Origin: Azospirillaceae bacterium
Lineage (GTDB): Bacteria; Pseudomonadota; Alphaproteobacteria; Azospirillales; Azospirillaceae
Direction of reading: 5' to 3'
NCBI GenBank assembly: GCA_028283825.1
Contig: JAPWJW010000002.1
Location: 62,001-126,000 of the forward strand
DNA length: 64,000 bases
Shown: one piece after another, positions 61,987 to 64,000 of the stretch
How the letters are laid out: each line of letters opens with the position of its first letter
Numbering within the stretch: the stretch's first letter is position 1
The notes under the pieces: generated by a model
Databases searched by the model: none
What the model was told of the DNA's origin: nothing
The model's input: the letters and a program-made list of their open reading frames with translations, nothing else
Position numbers and translations under genes: made by a program

Positions 61987-63005
61987 GCCGGTCCTCCCAG
62001 CCCCGAGCAAATGGGTGGATCAAGCATGTCGTCGGCATCGGGATCACCGTGCTTTGCCTGATCATCCTGGTCCGCAAAGTCGATTTCGCCCAGGCGCGGG
62101 AGGCGTTGGACCATTTCAAGTGGCCCTACCTGCTCCTAGGATTGTTGTCGCTGGCGATTGACTATGCCTTGCGTATTCATCGCTGGGGCATGATGCTGCG
62201 CGCCACGGGGGCGAGGGTGAGTTTCCGCACCTGCGCCGCCCCGTTCCTGGGGGCGATCACCCTCAATAATGTCTTGCCGTTGCGCTTGGGGGACGCGATC
62301 CGTGCCTTCGTCTTCCCCCAGGCGATGGGTCTGACGCGTGTGACCGCCCTGACCAGCTTGGTGGTCGAGCGCCTGATCGACCTCATCACCCTTTTGGCTT
62401 GCCTGTCGCTGGGAGTGTGGTCGATCCGCACGGTCGACATTCCGCCGTCCATCAAAGACTCCGGCATCTTGCTCGCCGCTGTTGCGGGGCTTTTGTTGAT
62501 CGGGGGCTTCTTGCTGAGTGGCCGCCTGTCGCTTCTGTTCATCCGTTTGCAAGACCGCTGGGGAGAGACCAGCCGCATGGGGCGCGCCCTGGGTTTGCTT
62601 GCCGAGTTTCTTCGTAACTTCAAGCAGATGTCCAGTTTGCGGGTGCTGTTCCCGATGATCCTGGTTTCCATGGCCATCTGGTTGGGGGAGGCAGGTCTGT
62701 TCTACTCGGTCCTGCTGGGTCTGGGTTTCCTGCCCGCCCCCACCGCGGCGCTGCTGGTCATGTCCCTGGCAACCCTGGCGACGCTGGCCCCCTCTTCGCC
62801 AGGTTATGTCGGCCCATTTCATTTGGCAGCGTTCACTGCGATTTCCCTGGTCGGCGGCACGGATGCCCAAGCGGGGATTTACGCGGTGTTGGTCCACCTG
62901 GCACTGTGGTTATCCACCACCATCGTCGGCGCGGCGGCCATTTGGACACACCCCCAATTGTTCCGTCTGGCACGCCAGCAATCGCACTCTACCTCTCCCT
63001 CTTGA
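61983..63005 (+). CDS. Flippase-like integral membrane protein (UPF0104/LPG-synthase TM domain)
   Basis: The 340-residue protein has about eight membrane helices and belongs to the lysylphosphatidylglycerol-synthase transmembrane (UPF0104) family. Motifs are LNNVLPLRLGDAIRAFVFPQ and SPGYVGPFHLAAFTAI. In O-antigen clusters such proteins may move or modify lipid-linked sugars; the mechanism is not established. The start is TTG 61983, with GGGGG nine bases upstream and overlapping the rfbF stop, so translation is coupled. Confidence 0.85.
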   Translation: MSRSSQPRANGWIKHVVGIGITVLCLIILVRKVDFAQAREALDHFKWPYLLLGLLSLAIDYALRIHRWGMMLRATGARVSFRTCAAPFLGAITLNNVLPLRLGDAIRAFVFPQAMGLTRVTALTSLVVERLIDLITLLACLSLGVWSIRTVDIPPSIKDSGILLAAVAGLLLIGGFLLSGRLSLLFIRLQDRWGETSRMGRALGLLAEFLRNFKQMSSLRVLFPMILVSMAIWLGEAGLFYSVLLGLGFLPAPTAALLVMSLATLATLAPSSPGYVGPFHLAAFTAISLVGGTDAQAGIYAVLVHLALWLSTTIVGAAAIWTHPQLFRLARQQSHSTSPS

Positions 63006-63024
63006 AATCGCCGGATTCTGATTC

Positions 63025-64000
63025 ATGGATAAGTATGATGTCGTCATTGTCGGTGCCGGCTTCACGGGACTGACCGCCGCTTATGTTCTGGCTAAGCAGG
63101 GGAAGAAAGTCTGCGTGGTGGAGGCTGATTCCGCGCCCGGTGGCCTCGCGGGAATATTCGAATTCTCCGATGGCGTCCGGTTGGAGAAATTTTATCATCA
63201 CTGGTTCAACAACGATGTCTATGTTCCGGAACTGGTAAAGGAACTGGGTATGGACGGTGATGTGGTCCTGCTGCCCAGCCGAACGGGGATGTATTTCAAC
63301 GGCCGCATGTGGAAGCTGTCAACCCCGCTGGATTTGCTCCGCTTCAAGGCCCTGTCCTTCGTTGATCGCATCCGGTTGGGCCTGCTGGTATTCCAAGTCC
63401 GGCGCATCAAGGACTGGAGGACCATTGAGAATTTAAGCATCCGGGAGTGGCTGGAAGGGCTCTGCGGCAAGGCCGTTTACAAGGTTGTGTGGGAACCGCT
63501 GATCACCGCCAAGTTCTCGGTTTACGCCGAGGCGGTCAATGCTGTCTGGATGTGGAAGAAGCTGGTCCTGCGGGGTAGCACGCGCAACGACAAGGGGGGG
63601 GAGGAACTCGCCTATTTCAAGGGCGGTTTCGGCCGCCTCGCGGAGTCTTTGGTTGCAGCCATCCGCCACGCCGGTGGGACTGTGGAGTTCTCATGCCCCG
63701 CCACCGGTGTGGTGACGGATCAGGGCCGCATTACCGCGTTGAAGACCGCGCGGGGCGAGATCGCTGGCGAGAATTTCCTATTCAGCCCCTCCTTCCCCCA
63801 GATAGCGGACATCCTTGAAGGTGCCGCCGACCCGGCGTGGCTGGCCAAGTTGCGACGCGTGCGGTACCTGGGAAATATGTGTTTGGTCCTGCGTCTGAAG
63901 CGCAGCCTGTCGGAAACTTATTGGCTCAACGTCAATGATCCCGGTTTCCCCTTCGTCGGCGTGATTGAGCACACCAATTTCGACTCGCCGGATAATTACA
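63025..64000 (+). CDS. FAD-dependent oxidoreductase (3' end outside window)
   Basis: The frame is open from ATG 63025 to the last base (325 codons). The N-terminus is the FAD dinucleotide motif DVVIVGAGFTGLTAAYVLAK with VVEADSAPGGLA, as in protoporphyrinogen-oxidase and UDP-galactopyranose-mutase-like amine oxidases. The middle has REWLEGLCGKAVYKVVWEPL and a GG-F-GRLAESL motif. In polysaccharide operons this class often modifies a nucleotide or lipid-linked sugar. It starts 20 bases after the previous stop, so it is in the same transcript. The C-terminal part is not visible. Confidence 0.88.
   Translation, partial: MDKYDVVIVGAGFTGLTAAYVLAKQGKKVCVVEADSAPGGLAGIFEFSDGVRLEKFYHHWFNNDVYVPELVKELGMDGDVVLLPSRTGMYFNGRMWKLSTPLDLLRFKALSFVDRIRLGLLVFQVRRIKDWRTIENLSIREWLEGLCGKAVYKVVWEPLITAKFSVYAEAVNAVWMWKKLVLRGSTRNDKGGEELAYFKGGFGRLAESLVAAIRHAGGTVEFSCPATGVVTDQGRITALKTARGEIAGENFLFSPSFPQIADILEGAADPAWLAKLRRVRYLGNMCLVLRLKRSLSETYWLNVNDPGFPFVGVIEHTNFDSPDNY

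Overview
The window is high-GC DNA from an alphaproteobacterium, most likely of the Rhodospirillales/Azospirillaceae type. That placement is an inference from base composition, the Sphingomonas-style TonB receptors, a SUV3-type helicase and NodT-type efflux genes. Almost every base is coding. There are about 50 credible genes, no tRNA or rRNA and no CRISPR. Most other long open frames are antisense or shifted shadows of GC-rich genes.

Layout. 1-3.4 kb: end of an RND efflux permease and its adaptor. 3.6-12.4 kb: small housekeeping and regulatory genes: a tiny secreted protein, a solute-binding protein, a SUV3-like RNA helicase, a diguanylate cyclase, a helical-repeat protein, a MerR/CDF metal pair with a clear MerR operator, and a ParE-type toxin-antitoxin pair. 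12.4-19.6 kb: coniferyl-type aldehyde dehydrogenase, then a minus-strand cluster of cytochrome c, sugar-lactone oxidase (its signal peptide is out of frame), a DSD1-type PLP enzyme and a TonB receptor, preceded by twin 14-bp palindromes. 19.8-24.6 kb: an island-like block with different sequence style (phosphoesterase, secreted alpha/beta hydrolase, damaged VOC protein, metallo-beta-lactamase-like protein lacking its metal histidines). 24.8-28.2 kb: amidohydrolase and two TetR regulators. 28.4-34.2 kb: complete tripartite RND pump (adaptor, permease, outer-membrane factor) with a divergent TetR gene and a palindromic operator. 34.2-38.6 kb: VOC protein behind a 20-bp hairpin, a TM2-domain protein, a DUF885 peptidase and a divergent TetR. 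39-47 kb: TonB receptor, GH92 alpha-mannosidase, PI-PLC-like enzyme, small secreted protein and M20 peptidase, which looks like a uptake and degradation locus for mannose-rich glycoconjugates. 47-64 kb: surface polysaccharide genes: ManC, a three-domain glycosyltransferase, an intact IS66 element and an IS630 remnant, an AT-rich membrane protein, and a CDP-glucose-based operon (rfbG, SDR, GT2, rfbF, flippase-like protein, FAD oxidoreductase) running off the window end.

The most unusual feature is a dispersed family of about 98-nt elements (four copies, all on the plus strand, at 3420, 8561, 13897 and 44841). Each can fold into three consecutive hairpins. The stem sequences differ between copies but remain complementary, while the loops GAC(C/T/G) and GGAT and the linkers are conserved. 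This covariation points to a structured RNA or folded-DNA repeat, and three copies are followed by a strong terminator-like hairpin.
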